A stretch of DNA of 64,000 bases from JBGUVL01 sp964370395 (lineage in GTDB: Bacteria; Bacillota_I; Bacilli_A; Erysipelotrichales; Erysipelotrichaceae). Both the position numbers and the translations under genes were made by a program. Of the stretch, positions 54,890 through 63,889 are shown piece by piece. The stretch's first letter is position 1, and each line of letters begins with the position of its first letter. Location of the stretch: positions 74,751 through 138,750 of the forward strand of contig CAYJIZ010000003.1 of the NCBI GenBank assembly GCA_964370395.1, in the 5' to 3' direction. The notes beneath the pieces are model-generated. The model searched no databases. It was given only the letters and a program-made list of their open reading frames with translations, and was not told the origin of the DNA.

Positions 54890-57445
54890 TTACATATTTG
54901 GTTCTATTCTAACCACATAATCGCCATTGAAGTCTAAGAATACCTTGTCTTTTTCGAATCCTTCTTCAATCATTTTTCTCGCTAATAAAGTTTCAATATG
55001 ACGTTGAATGTAACGTTTCATCGGTCTTGCTCCAAACACAGGATCCACTCCTTCTTTTGCAATTTCATCATACACTGCATCACTCACATGTAACTCAATG
55101 TCTTTGCTTGCCAAACGTTTGGTAAGTTCATTCATAAACTTCTTCGCAATCTTGCGTAACACACTATCATCCAACGCGTTGAAAATCACAATTTCATCAA
55201 TTCGATTAATAAACTCAGGTTTAAAGTAATGTCTTACTTCATTCATATAGTTTTCAACCATTTCACTTCGATTTTCATCGAATGCGTATTGGCTACCTAG
55301 GTTACTTGTCATAATTAAAATTGTATTTTTAAAGTCGACTGTTACTCCTTTTGAATCAGTAATTCTACCATCATCCAATATCTGCAACATCACATTAAAT
55401 ACATCTGGATGTGCTTTTTCAACTTCATCAAACAATACAATAGAATAAGGGTTGCGTCGAACTGCTTCACTTAATTGCCCACCTTCATCGTATCCAACAT
55501 ATCCTGGAGGCGCTCCAATTAGACGTGAAACACTATGTTTCTCCATGTATTCACTCATATCAATACGAATGATATGCGCATCGCTATCAAACAATTGTTC
55601 CGCTAATGCTTTTGCTACTTCGGTTTTCCCAACCCCAGTAGGACCTAAAAACAAGAAACTACCGATAGGTCTGTTTTCATCTTGAATTTGTGCCTTACTA
55701 CGTAATATCGCATCACAAACTAAAGTCAAAGCTTCGTCTTGTCCAACGACACGTTTTGCTAATACATCTTTTAATGCCAATAGTTTTTTACGTTCGCTTT
55801 CAATTAGTTTTGTTACCTCTACACCACTCCATTTTGAAACGATTTTCGCAATTTCATCTTCACTAACAACTTCAGAAATTAATGCGTCTTCGTTTACAAT
55901 CTCACTTTCCGTCGCAATCTTCTTTTCTAAATTAGGAATCGTTTCGTATTGTAAACGTGCTGCTTCTTCGTAGCGCGTTTCACTTTGTGCTTGTTCTAAG
56001 TCCAATTTTGCTTTTTCTAATAAAGCACGGTTACGTTTCACATCATCCAAGCGATCTTTTTCATCATTCCACTTTGTATACAACACATCTTTTTGCGCTT
56101 TTAATACTTTTAAGTCTTCGCGAATTGTATGCAAGCGTTCTTTACTCTTACTATCTTTTTCACCTTTTAAAGCCGTTTCTTCAATTTCTAATTGCATTAC
56201 TTTTCGTTCTAACTCATCTATCTCTTGAGGCATTGAATCCATTTGAACACGAAGTTGTGCGCATGCTTCATCAATTAAATCAATTGCTTTATCTGGTAAG
56301 AAACGATCCGTAATATAACGATTTGATAGTGTAGCACTAGAAATAATTGCTTCATCCAAAATTTTAACTCCGTGGTATGTTTCAAAACGTTCCTTCAAAC
56401 CACGCAATATCGCAATGGTATCTTCTAATGTCGGTTCTTCTACTTGTACACGTTGAAAACGTCGTTCTAACGCTGCATCTTTTTCGATGTACTTACGATA
56501 CTCATTAAAGGTAGTTGCACCAATACAACGCAATTCTCCTCTTGCAAGCAATGGTTTCAATAAGTTGGCAGCATCCATGCTTCCCTCTGTTTTTCCTGCA
56601 CCTACTAAGTTGTGAATTTCATCGATAAATAAAATAATGTTTCCTTCTGCTTGTTTCACTTCATCAAGTACCGCTTTTAAACGTTCTTCAAATTCACCGC
56701 GGTATTTTGCTCCCGCAATCAAAGAACCCATATCCAATTCAATTAAACGCTTGTCTTTTAAACTTAAAGGTACATCACCTTTCATAATACGCCAAGCGAT
56801 ACCTTCTACAATGGCAGTTTTACCAACCCCTGGTTCTCCAATCAAAACAGGATTGTTTTTTGTTTTACGTGATAAAATTTGAATCACACGACGAATTTCA
56901 TCATCTCGCCCAATTACTGGATCAATTTTACCACTCTTTACTTCTTCTACTAAATCGCGTCCATACTTACTTAACGCTTCTACATTTGTTTCTGCATTTG
57001 GTGTATCCATAGCCCTACCTCCTCTTCGTTTTAGTTCTTCTTCCTTGCACTTCTTTTCATCTAATTTAAATGTTTTTACTAATAATTTTGAGATATACGA
57101 TTTATTAAATAACAAAGCAATCCATACGGATGCACAACCTAAGAAACTCTCTTGGTTTTCATCACTCCACTTCTTCGCTTTCTCAATACTTTGTATCACC
57201 TCATTACTCAAGGACGGTTGTGTCCCATTGCTTGTGACTGCTTTTTTTAATTCGTCATCAATTAAATACAAAGCTTCTTGTTTATTTATATGCAAACGCT
57301 TATACAAACCATCTAATGTGTCTTCTTCAAACAAAACTTTCAGCATTACGATTGTATCGATGGATGCATAATTGTTTTGTTGGCTTAATTCAGCCGCCTT
57401 CATAATCACTTTTTGTAGTGGTTCACTCATCTGTTCAAAGTTCAT
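54890..57445 (-). CDS. clpB: ClpB disaggregase
   Basis: AAA+ chaperone that rescues aggregated proteins with DnaK. 851 residues. N-terminal Clp repeat domain (about 1-140), AAA-1 with GEPGVGKTAIVEG near 203, coiled-coil middle domain (about 400-520), AAA-2 with GPTGVGKTEVAK near 605, C-terminal D2-small domain. The middle domain marks ClpB rather than ClpC. ATG at 57445 with AAAGGAG 8 bases upstream. Its promoter is overlapped by two CIRCE-like repeats (HrcA). Confidence 0.97.
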   Translation of the reverse strand: MNFEQMSEPLQKVIMKAAELSQQNNYASIDTIVMLKVLFEEDTLDGLYKRLHINKQEALYLIDDELKKAVTSNGTQPSLSNEVIQSIEKAKKWSDENQESFLGCASVWIALLFNKSYISKLLVKTFKLDEKKCKEEELKRRGGRAMDTPNAETNVEALSKYGRDLVEEVKSGKIDPVIGRDDEIRRVIQILSRKTKNNPVLIGEPGVGKTAIVEGIAWRIMKGDVPLSLKDKRLIELDMGSLIAGAKYRGEFEERLKAVLDEVKQAEGNIILFIDEIHNLVGAGKTEGSMDAANLLKPLLARGELRCIGATTFNEYRKYIEKDAALERRFQRVQVEEPTLEDTIAILRGLKERFETYHGVKILDEAIISSATLSNRYITDRFLPDKAIDLIDEACAQLRVQMDSMPQEIDELERKVMQLEIEETALKGEKDSKSKERLHTIREDLKVLKAQKDVLYTKWNDEKDRLDDVKRNRALLEKAKLDLEQAQSETRYEEAARLQYETIPNLEKKIATESEIVNEDALISEVVSEDEIAKIVSKWSGVEVTKLIESERKKLLALKDVLAKRVVGQDEALTLVCDAILRSKAQIQDENRPIGSFLFLGPTGVGKTEVAKALAEQLFDSDAHIIRIDMSEYMEKHSVSRLIGAPPGYVGYDEGGQLSEAVRRNPYSIVLFDEVEKAHPDVFNVMLQILDDGRITDSKGVTVDFKNTILIMTSNLGSQYAFDENRSEMVENYMNEVRHYFKPEFINRIDEIVIFNALDDSVLRKIAKKFMNELTKRLASKDIELHVSDAVYDEIAKEGVDPVFGARPMKRYIQRHIETLLARKMIEEGFEKDKVFLDFNGDYVVRIEPNM

Positions 57446-57466
57446 TTTTATCACTCCTTTTCCGCC

Positions 57467-57493
57467 TTAGCACTCACCATTACAAAGTGCTAA
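57467..57493. promoter_or_regulatory. CIRCE operator 1 (downstream of clpB promoter)
   Basis: TTAGCACTC-N9-AAGTGCTAA, one mismatch from the CIRCE consensus. Lies in the clpB leader just after the predicted start. Confidence 0.88.
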
Positions 57494-57502
57494 CCTAAGT
57501 AT

Positions 57503-57530
57503 ATTATACACCGATTATTAGCACTGTCAA
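57503..57530 (-). promoter_or_regulatory. Consensus promoter of clpB
   Basis: Minus strand TTGACA (57525-57530), a 16-base spacer, TATAAT (57503-57508). The -35 lies inside the second CIRCE-like repeat. Confidence 0.88.
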
Positions 57531-57544
57531 GCGATGTGTGCTAA
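57518..57544. promoter_or_regulatory. CIRCE-like operator 2 (over the clpB -35)
   Basis: TTAGCACTG-N9-GTGTGCTAA; two or three departures from consensus. It covers the -35 box and sits upstream of the divergent cca gene. Confidence 0.7.
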
Positions 57545-57595
57545 GAAAATTTTTGATGAGTTCATGGCTCTTTTCTTCTCTAAAAAAACGAATCA

Positions 57596-57604
57596 TGGTA
57601 TACT
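57596..57604 (+). promoter_or_regulatory. Extended -10 of cca, predicts a leaderless mRNA
   Basis: TGGTATACT (TG-G-TATACT, -10 at 57599-57604) ends 6 bases before the ATG at 57611, so transcription should begin at or next to the start codon. No Shine-Dalgarno sequence lies in between. Confidence 0.6.
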
Positions 57605-57610
57605 AAATCC

Positions 57611-58990
57611 ATGAAAGAAAACTTGCTAATTGAGGTGTGGGATAGTCGCATTACTTCCCTGTTTACAATGTTTCACAAGAGTGGATACCAACTGTACTTA
57701 GTCGGTGGTTGTGTCCGCGATTTTTTAATGCGAAAACAACATAATGATTATGATATGGCAAGTGATGCGACACCTCAACAAATGATTGCATTAGCACAAC
57801 AAAACAATTGCAAAACGATTTTAACTGGAATGCAACATGGTACCATAACTTTTGTGTATGATCATTTGCATGTAGAGATTACCACTTTCCGTCAAGAAAG
57901 CGAATACGAACACCATCGCTTTCCAAAGTCAGTACAATTCACGAAAAGCTTAAAGGAAGATTGCAAACGTCGTGATTTCACGATGAACGCCATTGCGATG
58001 GACCAACAACAAATTTACGATTACTATGATGGTATCAAAGATATCGAGAATAAAATCATTCGTTGTGTTGATGATCCTTCCTTGCGTTTTCAAGAAGATG
58101 CTCTTCGAATGTTACGAGCTATTCGTTTTCATTTTCAGTTACAGTTCACCATTGCATCAAATACCTTTGAAGCAATCCAAAACAATGCATACTTACTACA
58201 AAGTATTTCACAGGAACGCATCCGTGATGAGTTGAGTAAAATGCTGATGAGTGACAGCAAAGACATCTTACTTACATTACGTAAATGCAACGTGTTACAA
58301 GTCATCATTCCTGAGTTTGTACAATGTTTTGAGGTGGCACAAGAAACCCCTTGGCATTTGTATGATGTGTTTACTCATATGAATGCAGTTTTAAACGCTT
58401 CTAAGGGCTTTTCTTTACCGATGAAGTTAGCCCTTCTTTTCCACGATATCGCAAAACCAGCCTATAAAACAATAGACGAGAAAGGCATTGCCCACTTTCT
58501 TGGACATGCCCAAGCGAGTGCCGATATGGCAAAAGTCATTATGTCACGCTTGAAGTATGATAAAAAAACAATCCGACAAGTTTATACGATGATTGTTTAC
58601 CACGATTATTATTTGTATGACAATCGTAAATCCGTACATAAATTTATGATGCATCTACATGGTGATTTTACGATAGCTTACCAAATATTAAAATTACAGC
58701 TCGCTGATAATTTAGGCAAAAACCAATCGATGTGCATACAAAAAAATCGTATGATTTATGGTGTGATGGTTATGTTGAAAGAAATGCAAGCAAACAAAGA
58801 ATGCTTCACCATTAAAGATTTAGCAATTGATGGTAACGATGTCAAAGCCCTTGGTTATGAACAAAAAGAAATTGGAAATGTATTAGCCTATGCTTTGCGT
58901 CAAATTATGAACCAGCAACAAAAAAACAACAAGAAAGATTTATTAAAAATAATTGGAGGATACAACAATGAAACTATTAATCGCAAGTGA
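57611..58990 (+). CDS. cca: CCA-adding tRNA nucleotidyltransferase
   Basis: Adds or repairs the 3' CCA end of tRNAs. 459 residues. Class II nucleotidyltransferase start YLVGGCVRDFLM near residue 30 with the metal-binding DYDMASD near 48; RRDFTMNAIA and the flexible-loop Arg region follow; a C-terminal HD domain has ALLFHDIAKP near residue 275. It overlaps the next gene by 23 bases. No Shine-Dalgarno is present before the ATG (see leaderless promoter). Confidence 0.95.
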   Translation: MKENLLIEVWDSRITSLFTMFHKSGYQLYLVGGCVRDFLMRKQHNDYDMASDATPQQMIALAQQNNCKTILTGMQHGTITFVYDHLHVEITTFRQESEYEHHRFPKSVQFTKSLKEDCKRRDFTMNAIAMDQQQIYDYYDGIKDIENKIIRCVDDPSLRFQEDALRMLRAIRFHFQLQFTIASNTFEAIQNNAYLLQSISQERIRDELSKMLMSDSKDILLTLRKCNVLQVIIPEFVQCFEVAQETPWHLYDVFTHMNAVLNASKGFSLPMKLALLFHDIAKPAYKTIDEKGIAHFLGHAQASADMAKVIMSRLKYDKKTIRQVYTMIVYHDYYLYDNRKSVHKFMMHLHGDFTIAYQILKLQLADNLGKNQSMCIQKNRMIYGVMVMLKEMQANKECFTIKDLAIDGNDVKALGYEQKEIGNVLAYALRQIMNQQQKNNKKDLLKIIGGYNNETINRK

Positions 58991-59513
58991 TATTCACGGA
59001 AGTGCACATTATGCCAATAAAATAAAAAATGCTTTTAAACTACACCAATGCGATAAGCTACTTTTACTTGGTGACTTACTTTACCATGGACCACGTAATC
59101 CATTGCCTTATGATTACCAACCCAAGGAAGTCATTGAAATCCTAAACAGTCTTCGACAACATATTATTGCGGTAAGAGGTAACTGCGATGCGGAAGTAGA
59201 CCAAATGGTGTTAAAGTTTCCTTTGATGAGTGATTACACAACGATTCAATTTGAAGACTTTCAATTATTCGCAAGTCATGGACATATTTATTCTCCTGAT
59301 CACTTGCCACAATTGAATGAGAACGATGTTTTTGTATTCGGTCACATCCATATTCCTGTTACGAAAAAAAGCGATGGAATCTTTCTTTTGAATCCTGGAA
59401 GCATCACATTACCAAAGGAAGAAACTCCACATACGTACGCTATTTTAGAAAACAAGGTATTTTCTATTTATGATGAAAATGATAAGTTATACACAACTTA
59501 CGATATGCGATAA
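58968..59513 (+). CDS. YfcE-like calcineurin-type phosphodiesterase
   Basis: 181 residues. Metallophosphoesterase motifs: SDIHGS near residue 7, LLGDLLYHGPR near 34, GNCD near 73, SHGH near 102, FGHIH near 125. The YfcE/MJ0936 group hydrolyses phosphodiesters in vitro. Start ATG at 58968 with GGAGG 9 bases upstream inside cca. Translationally coupled with cca; ends in its own terminator. Substrate unknown. Confidence 0.92.
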   Translation: MKLLIASDIHGSAHYANKIKNAFKLHQCDKLLLLGDLLYHGPRNPLPYDYQPKEVIEILNSLRQHIIAVRGNCDAEVDQMVLKFPLMSDYTTIQFEDFQLFASHGHIYSPDHLPQLNENDVFVFGHIHIPVTKKSDGIFLLNPGSITLPKEETPHTYAILENKVFSIYDENDKLYTTYDMR

Positions 59514-59516
59514 AAG

Positions 59517-59537
59517 ACAAGCAGAGGCTTGTTTTTT
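59517..59537 (+). terminator. Intrinsic terminator after the phosphodiesterase gene
   Basis: ACAAGC/GCTTGT stem with a 4-base loop and T6 on the plus strand. Confidence 0.85.
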
Positions 59538-59616
59538 GCTATCCTTTTAGTACGCAAAATGAGAGGAAGTCATAGAACCACTATGATAAAATGAAAAATA
59601 GATAAGGAGGAGCCTA

Positions 59617-60504
59617 GTGGATTACAATCAAAAACTACAGAAGATTATTGATTATGTGGAACATCATCTTCAACGCACAGAGGAAGCAATCAACCATGAT
59701 GACATCGCTAAGATGGCAGGTTGTTCGTATCCTTTCTTTCAAAAGGTATTTTCGTATATGCGACAAATGAGCTTTGCGGATTACGTTCGTGCTCGTAAGC
59801 TAACCCTTGCTGGATATGATATAAAAAGCACTTCGATGAAAATCGTCGATATCAGTTACAAGTACGGATACGATTCTCCCACTTCTTTTACTAAAGCATT
59901 TTTGGCATTCCATGGAGTAACACCTAGTGAAGCCAGAAAAAGCGATGCCAAACTGATGGTTATCCCAAAGATGCAATGCACAACAAGCGAAACCTTTGTG
60001 TGGCAACTACAAAAAAAGAAAGCGATTCGTTTAATCGGTAAAAAAATCGAAATTTCCTACGAAAACAACGCACAGTTAACTTCGATTCCAGCCTTTTGGA
60101 ATGAATGCCAAAAAAATGGTGTATTTGCTGCTCTATGCAATTTCGATACAGGTGAACCGAAAGGAATGTTCGGGGTATTTTTAAGCAGTCATAAAAAAGA
60201 ACAGAAAGCACAATATGCAATCATGGTAGAAAGTGATATTAGTTTGCCTGAAGGTTACTTCGAAATGATTCTTCCCACATTGACTTGGGCTACTTTCGAT
60301 TGCATCGGTAGTCCCCCAAAATCCATACAAAAAGGTTGGCAATTTCTAAATGAAGAATGGTTATTGCAATACCCTTTTGCACACGCTCCTTATCCAGAAG
60401 TAGAATGGTACAGCAACGGCAATGTATTTAGTGAAAACTACTTAAGTCAAATATGGATACCAATTATCGAGGAGGAAGCACATGGTACATCTAGTTTATT
60501 GTGA
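59617..60504 (+). CDS. AraC-family regulator with GyrI-like effector domain
   Basis: 295 residues. Two helix-turn-helix motifs form the N-terminal AraC DNA-binding domain (about 7-105: DDIAKMAGCSYPFFQKVFS, and IVDISYKYGYDSPTSFTKAF). The C-terminal part (about 130-290) is a GyrI-like small-molecule-binding fold, the Rob/BmrR-type arrangement. Starts with GTG, preceded by AAGGAGG. It overlaps the next gene by 23 bases, so the pair is co-translated. Target genes and ligand unknown. Confidence 0.92.
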   Translation: MDYNQKLQKIIDYVEHHLQRTEEAINHDDIAKMAGCSYPFFQKVFSYMRQMSFADYVRARKLTLAGYDIKSTSMKIVDISYKYGYDSPTSFTKAFLAFHGVTPSEARKSDAKLMVIPKMQCTTSETFVWQLQKKKAIRLIGKKIEISYENNAQLTSIPAFWNECQKNGVFAALCNFDTGEPKGMFGVFLSSHKKEQKAQYAIMVESDISLPEGYFEMILPTLTWATFDCIGSPPKSIQKGWQFLNEEWLLQYPFAHAPYPEVEWYSNGNVFSENYLSQIWIPIIEEEAHGTSSLL

Positions 60505-60940
60505 TAACGTTGGGAAAAAAGGAGAAAAAGTGTTAGACAAAATTTTGGCACACACCAAAAGTATGGTCGTTCGCGCAGCAGCAGGAAGAAAATTTCCTCA
60601 TAGTCGTGTTTTTGCGGATGAAACACTGTATTTCATGGAAAAAGGCAGTGGTTTGATCAGTGCAAAAGCAACTGTTAAAAGCGTGCAAAACTACGTGAAA
60701 TTAAGCGAAGAAGAAAGCCGGATGATTCTGGAAGAAAACCAGCCAAAATTAAATCTATCAGAGAAACAGAAAGTTCGATGGTGCAAAAAATGCATGTGTC
60801 TTGTCGAGTTTGAAAATGTAGAAGAAATTACACCATTGGTATTTGATCGCCAAAATAATATGGACGATTGGTTAATCTTAAACAAGATTGATGATGTTGT
60901 GATGGGAAAAAGCATTCCCTTTGAATACATAAAAATATAA
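60482..60940 (+). CDS. PUA/ASCH-like fold protein of unknown function
   Basis: 152 residues, cytosolic. Pattern VRAAAGRKFPHSRVFADETLYF then GSGLISAKATVKSV is compatible with an EVE/ASCH/PUA-type RNA- or nucleotide-binding fold, but this is only a resemblance. AGGAGG lies 6 bases before its ATG, inside the AraC gene; overlap is 23 bases. It is co-expressed with the AraC regulator and followed by a terminator. Confidence 0.6.
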   Translation: MVHLVYCDNVGKKGEKVLDKILAHTKSMVVRAAAGRKFPHSRVFADETLYFMEKGSGLISAKATVKSVQNYVKLSEEESRMILEENQPKLNLSEKQKVRWCKKCMCLVEFENVEEITPLVFDRQNNMDDWLILNKIDDVVMGKSIPFEYIKI

Positions 60941-60944
60941 GAAA

Positions 60945-60980
60945 AAAAGATTACAGAAAACCTTTCTGTAATCTTTTCTT
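60945..60980. terminator. Bidirectional terminator between the PUA-like and Nudix genes
   Basis: AAAAGATTACAGAAA/TTTCTGTAATCTTTT stem, 3-4-base loop, T-rich on both strands. Confidence 0.88.
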
Positions 60981-61507
60981 TAGCGATAATGAATGTACGC
61001 GTATTGTACCCCTAATATTGTTTTCGCATCTTTAATAAAACCACTCTTAATCATATCGTATGCCTCTTCAATCGAAATCCATTCAATGCTGATATCTTCG
61101 TCTTCATCCATTGCTTTCGGTTTGTCAATTTTGCATAAATTTTTCGCTTCATAAATATAGATTTTCTCTGTACAAAAGCCCGGAGTGGAATACATTTCAC
61201 AAATCAGTTCCATGCTACTGCATCCAAATCCGCTCTCTTCTTCCAATTCGCGAATCCCACAATGCATGGGGTTTTCATTTTTTTCTAATTTACCAGCTGG
61301 CAACTCCAACGTTTCTTCTTGTACTGCATAACGGTATTGACGTACAAATAGTATTTTGGCATTCCTTACAACCAAAACAGCGACTCCCCCATCGTGATGA
61401 ATTACATCACGAGGAAATTGTTTCCCATTTTCAATTTCAATCACATCTCTAGTCATTTCAAAGATGACTCCATCGTATACTTTTTCACTTGTTATTTTCT
61501 TTTGCAT
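60980..61507 (-). CDS. Nudix hydrolase, ADP-ribose pyrophosphatase-type
   Basis: 175 residues. Nudix box G-x5-E-x7-REL-x-EE-x-G-F is complete at about residues 71-93 (GKLEKNENP, then RELEEESGFG). The preceding beta-rich N-terminus (RDVIHHDGGVAVLVV) is that of NudF/ADPRibase. Should cleave ADP-ribose or related dinucleotides to AMP. AGGAGG lies 5-6 bases before the ATG and overlaps the stop of the broken panE-like gene, so it is downstream in that operon. Confidence 0.92.
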   Translation of the reverse strand: MQKKITSEKVYDGVIFEMTRDVIEIENGKQFPRDVIHHDGGVAVLVVRNAKILFVRQYRYAVQEETLELPAGKLEKNENPMHCGIRELEEESGFGCSSMELICEMYSTPGFCTEKIYIYEAKNLCKIDKPKAMDEDEDISIEWISIEEAYDMIKSGFIKDAKTILGVQYAYIHYR

Positions 61508-61515
61508 ATATCCTC

Positions 61516-62430
61516 CTAATACCTTGCTTCCAATGCTTTAATTTTATTGTATAAATCTGTATTAATCGGTACTGGAATGTGATGTTTTTTTGAAAGTTCT
61601 ATGATTGTTTTTGAAAACAAATCCACTTCACTAAAACGTTTTGCTAATACATCTTGACGCATCGATGGCATTGCGTCGTCCGCTAATTTTTCAACTGCAT
61701 CAATCTACATATCCACTTCTTCATCACGAATTGCAATTCCCTCTGCATTCGCCACCATCTGTACTTCCTTCATTGCTGAAACAAAAATCGAATGGTACTT
61801 TGCACCTACTTTGCATCCACCATAACCTACATCATATACCGCACACACTTGGTTAATTCCACAATTCAACATAAGCTTACTGTATTGATCGTGTACAATA
61901 TCTTCTGTTTTTCGATACGGAAATTGAATCTTATCAAAGAAACTTGTAACACTTTCTAATGCTGCTAATTTATGTGCATCATTTGTTCCCACTACAATTT
62001 CACCTGTTTTCGTATACGTTACCTGATTGCCTACTTTAACCGCATCCATCAATTGCGCAATACTATGTAGTACCACTCCTTTGGATATGTTTGCTTCCAC
62101 AATCGCTTCACTTGTAATACCATTCAACAAACACAAAATAATCGTATCGTCTTTGATAAATGGTTTACAGCTTTCAATGCTTTCCACTAAGGTAGGATAC
62201 TTTACTACAATCAACAACAAATCAACATAATGATCTTTCTTTTCATTGTGTTCAACATAGTGAAAATCACATTTTTCATCATTGCAATAAAACGCTTCCT
62301 CAACATATGTAGCATAGCGATCTTTTCCTGGAATAAAATAAAGATTTTCTTTGCCAATCTGTTTTTGAATAAGTTGTGCAAATAACGTTCCAACCGCACC
62401 CCTACCGATGATTCCCACTTTTTTTATCAT
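61516..62430 (-). pseudogene. panE: Ketopantoate reductase-like gene broken by an in-frame TAG
   Basis: A full-length 2-dehydropantoate reductase reading frame, except for one in-frame TAG at 61705-61707. N-terminal Rossmann GIIGRGAVGTLFAQ near residue 5; NADP-domain and SKLMLNCGINQ follow; then the stop after EEVDM. Past it the same frame continues 62 codons (IDAVEKLADDAMPSMRQDV and on, the C-terminal helical domain) to a natural TAG at 61516. So the truncated product of 241 residues lacks the C-terminal catalytic part. Other genes here also end in TAG, so it is not a reassigned codon. ATG at 62430 with AAGGGGG 8 bases upstream. Confidence 0.88.
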
Positions 62431-62446
62431 TGCCATTTCCCCCTTT

Positions 62447-62929
62447 TTACCAAAATGTTGCGACGACATAATAGACGCCTTTTTTATTTTGTTTCTTATA
62501 ACTTTGCAAATCCACTTCTTCTGGTGCAATCGCCATAAGTACGATTTCTTCATCCAGAACAATCGTCTCTTTTGAAGCATATGTCACTTCTTGCGAAGCA
62601 AAAGTAGATCCCCATTCTTTTGTTAACTCTTTCACAGGCATGGTTATCGTATATGACTGTGGAGTAATACGAAGTAGCATTTCCCCTTCTTTTTGTTGAA
62701 GCCGTTGTCTTTCATATGCTACTTCCTCTAATATCGCATCGTTTTGATAATACACGCTAATATCAATGTAAGTCGCATTTTGCGCTTGGTAATGAAAGAC
62801 ATACGATTGATCAAATGTTGTTTTCAAAGATAATTCCATCGTTTCCTTTGTCGAAGTGTCTTTTGTTGATGTACAAGCAAACAATACTGACATCATAAGA
62901 AGTACAACGACTCTCTTTTTCAACTTCAT
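62447..62929 (-). CDS. Small lipoprotein, unknown
   Basis: About 160 residues. Basic start MKLKKR, hydrophobic stretch and lipobox VLFAC near residue 18 mark a lipoprotein signal peptide; the mature part is hydrophilic and may be beta-rich. ATG at 62929 with AAGGAG 8 bases upstream. Its stop lies 16 bases before the panE-like gene, so the two are co-transcribed. No family recognised. Confidence 0.7.
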   Translation of the reverse strand: MKLKKRVVVLLMMSVLFACTSTKDTSTKETMELSLKTTFDQSYVFHYQAQNATYIDISVYYQNDAILEEVAYERQRLQQKEGEMLLRITPQSYTITMPVKELTKEWGSTFASQEVTYASKETIVLDEEIVLMAIAPEEVDLQSYKKQNKKGVYYVVATFW

Positions 62930-62990
62930 TTCATCCACTCCTTTTGCCTATTATTATACCATATTCAAGCACGACTAAAATGCCTTTCTA

Positions 62991-63023
62991 AAAAAAGAAA
63001 AAAGGAACAATTTCTTGTTCCTT
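62991..63023 (-). terminator. Intrinsic terminator after the SDR gene
   Basis: AAGGAACAA/TTGTTCCTT stem with a 4-base loop and T-rich tract on the minus strand. Confidence 0.85.
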
Positions 63024-63030
63024 ACTTCGC

Positions 63031-63840
63031 TTAATATGTTGTAAATCCTCCATCACTCGCAACAATAGAACCAGTGATATGTTTGGCTTCATCACTCGCA
63101 AAATACAAGATTGTAGCTGCTTGTTCTTCTGGGGTAGCATTGCGTTTTTGTAACGTTTCTGTTTTCCCTGCCATCATCGAATTTTTTAACCATTCCATCG
63201 GGTCTTTTCCTTGTGCAGCTAGTTCTGCCATTTTTTCTTGAATCCCTTGCGCACTTCTTTGCGTCAATGGTGTATCTGTCCCAGCTGGACAAACAGCATT
63301 ACATGTAATACCTTTGGTAGCATAATCAACCGCTACGGCTTTTGTTAAACCGCTCACTCCATGTTTACTAGCAACATAAGCTGCAGCAGAAGGGAATCCT
63401 CGCATACCAGCTACACTAGAAACATTAACAATTGCTCCACCGTTGTCTTTCATCAATTTCACTTCTTCACGACAGCAGAAGAAACAAGAGTTTAGGTTCG
63501 CATTCATTACATCTAACCAATCATCATCACTTAACTCCTCAACTGTTTTTGAAGCACCAACGATACCAGCGTTATTAATCGCTACATCCAAGTGTCCGTA
63601 TTCTTTTTCAATTTGTTCAAACATTGCTTTGATTTCATCTTTTTTTGTTACATCACATGCAATAAAAGAAGCTTTTCCTTCTTCATTCACAATTGCATCA
63701 ACCACTTCTTTCCCGCGTTCTGCATTTCTTCCTACAACAATAACACTTGCTCCTTCTAATCCAGCACGTAGTGCTACTGCTCTTCCAATCCCTGAAGTCG
63801 CTCCAGTGACTAGCATTACTTTGTTTAAAAATCTCTTCAT
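63031..63840 (-). CDS. Short-chain dehydrogenase/reductase
   Basis: 269 residues, classical SDR. Cofactor motif TGATSGIGRA near residue 13, NNAGIVG near 88, catalytic Ser in NVSSVAG near 139 and YVASK near 154. Acts on a hydroxyl/keto group with NAD(P). A loop near residue 190-225 (ERSAQGIQEKMAEL...) is longer than usual, which may define the substrate pocket. GGAGG lies 7 bases before the ATG; promoter upstream is TTGAAA, 16, TATCAT. Substrate unknown; fatty-acid FabG is possible but not favoured by context. Confidence 0.9.
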   Translation of the reverse strand: MKRFLNKVMLVTGATSGIGRAVALRAGLEGASVIVVGRNAERGKEVVDAIVNEEGKASFIACDVTKKDEIKAMFEQIEKEYGHLDVAINNAGIVGASKTVEELSDDDWLDVMNANLNSCFFCCREEVKLMKDNGGAIVNVSSVAGMRGFPSAAAYVASKHGVSGLTKAVAVDYATKGITCNAVCPAGTDTPLTQRSAQGIQEKMAELAAQGKDPMEWLKNSMMAGKTETLQKRNATPEEQAATILYFASDEAKHITGSIVASDGGFTTY

Positions 63841-63861
63841 AAAATGTCCTCCGATAATTTA

Positions 63862-63889
63862 ATGATAACACTTTCTTTTTATCTTTCAA
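63862..63889 (-). promoter_or_regulatory. Promoter of the SDR gene
   Basis: Minus strand TTGAAA (63884-63889), a 16-base spacer, TATCAT (63862-63867), about 22 bases before the ATG. Confidence 0.65.

Noticed and set aside
61705..61707. In-frame TAG as a sense codon (pyrrolysine or recoded)
   Set aside because: Many genes here end in TAG (metH, hisF, hisC and others), and no recoding signal was seen, so a nonsense mutation is simpler.
62431..62580. N-terminal extension of the panE-like reading frame
   Set aside because: It is the other-frame shadow of the lipoprotein gene; the Rossmann motif starts right after the ATG at 62430.
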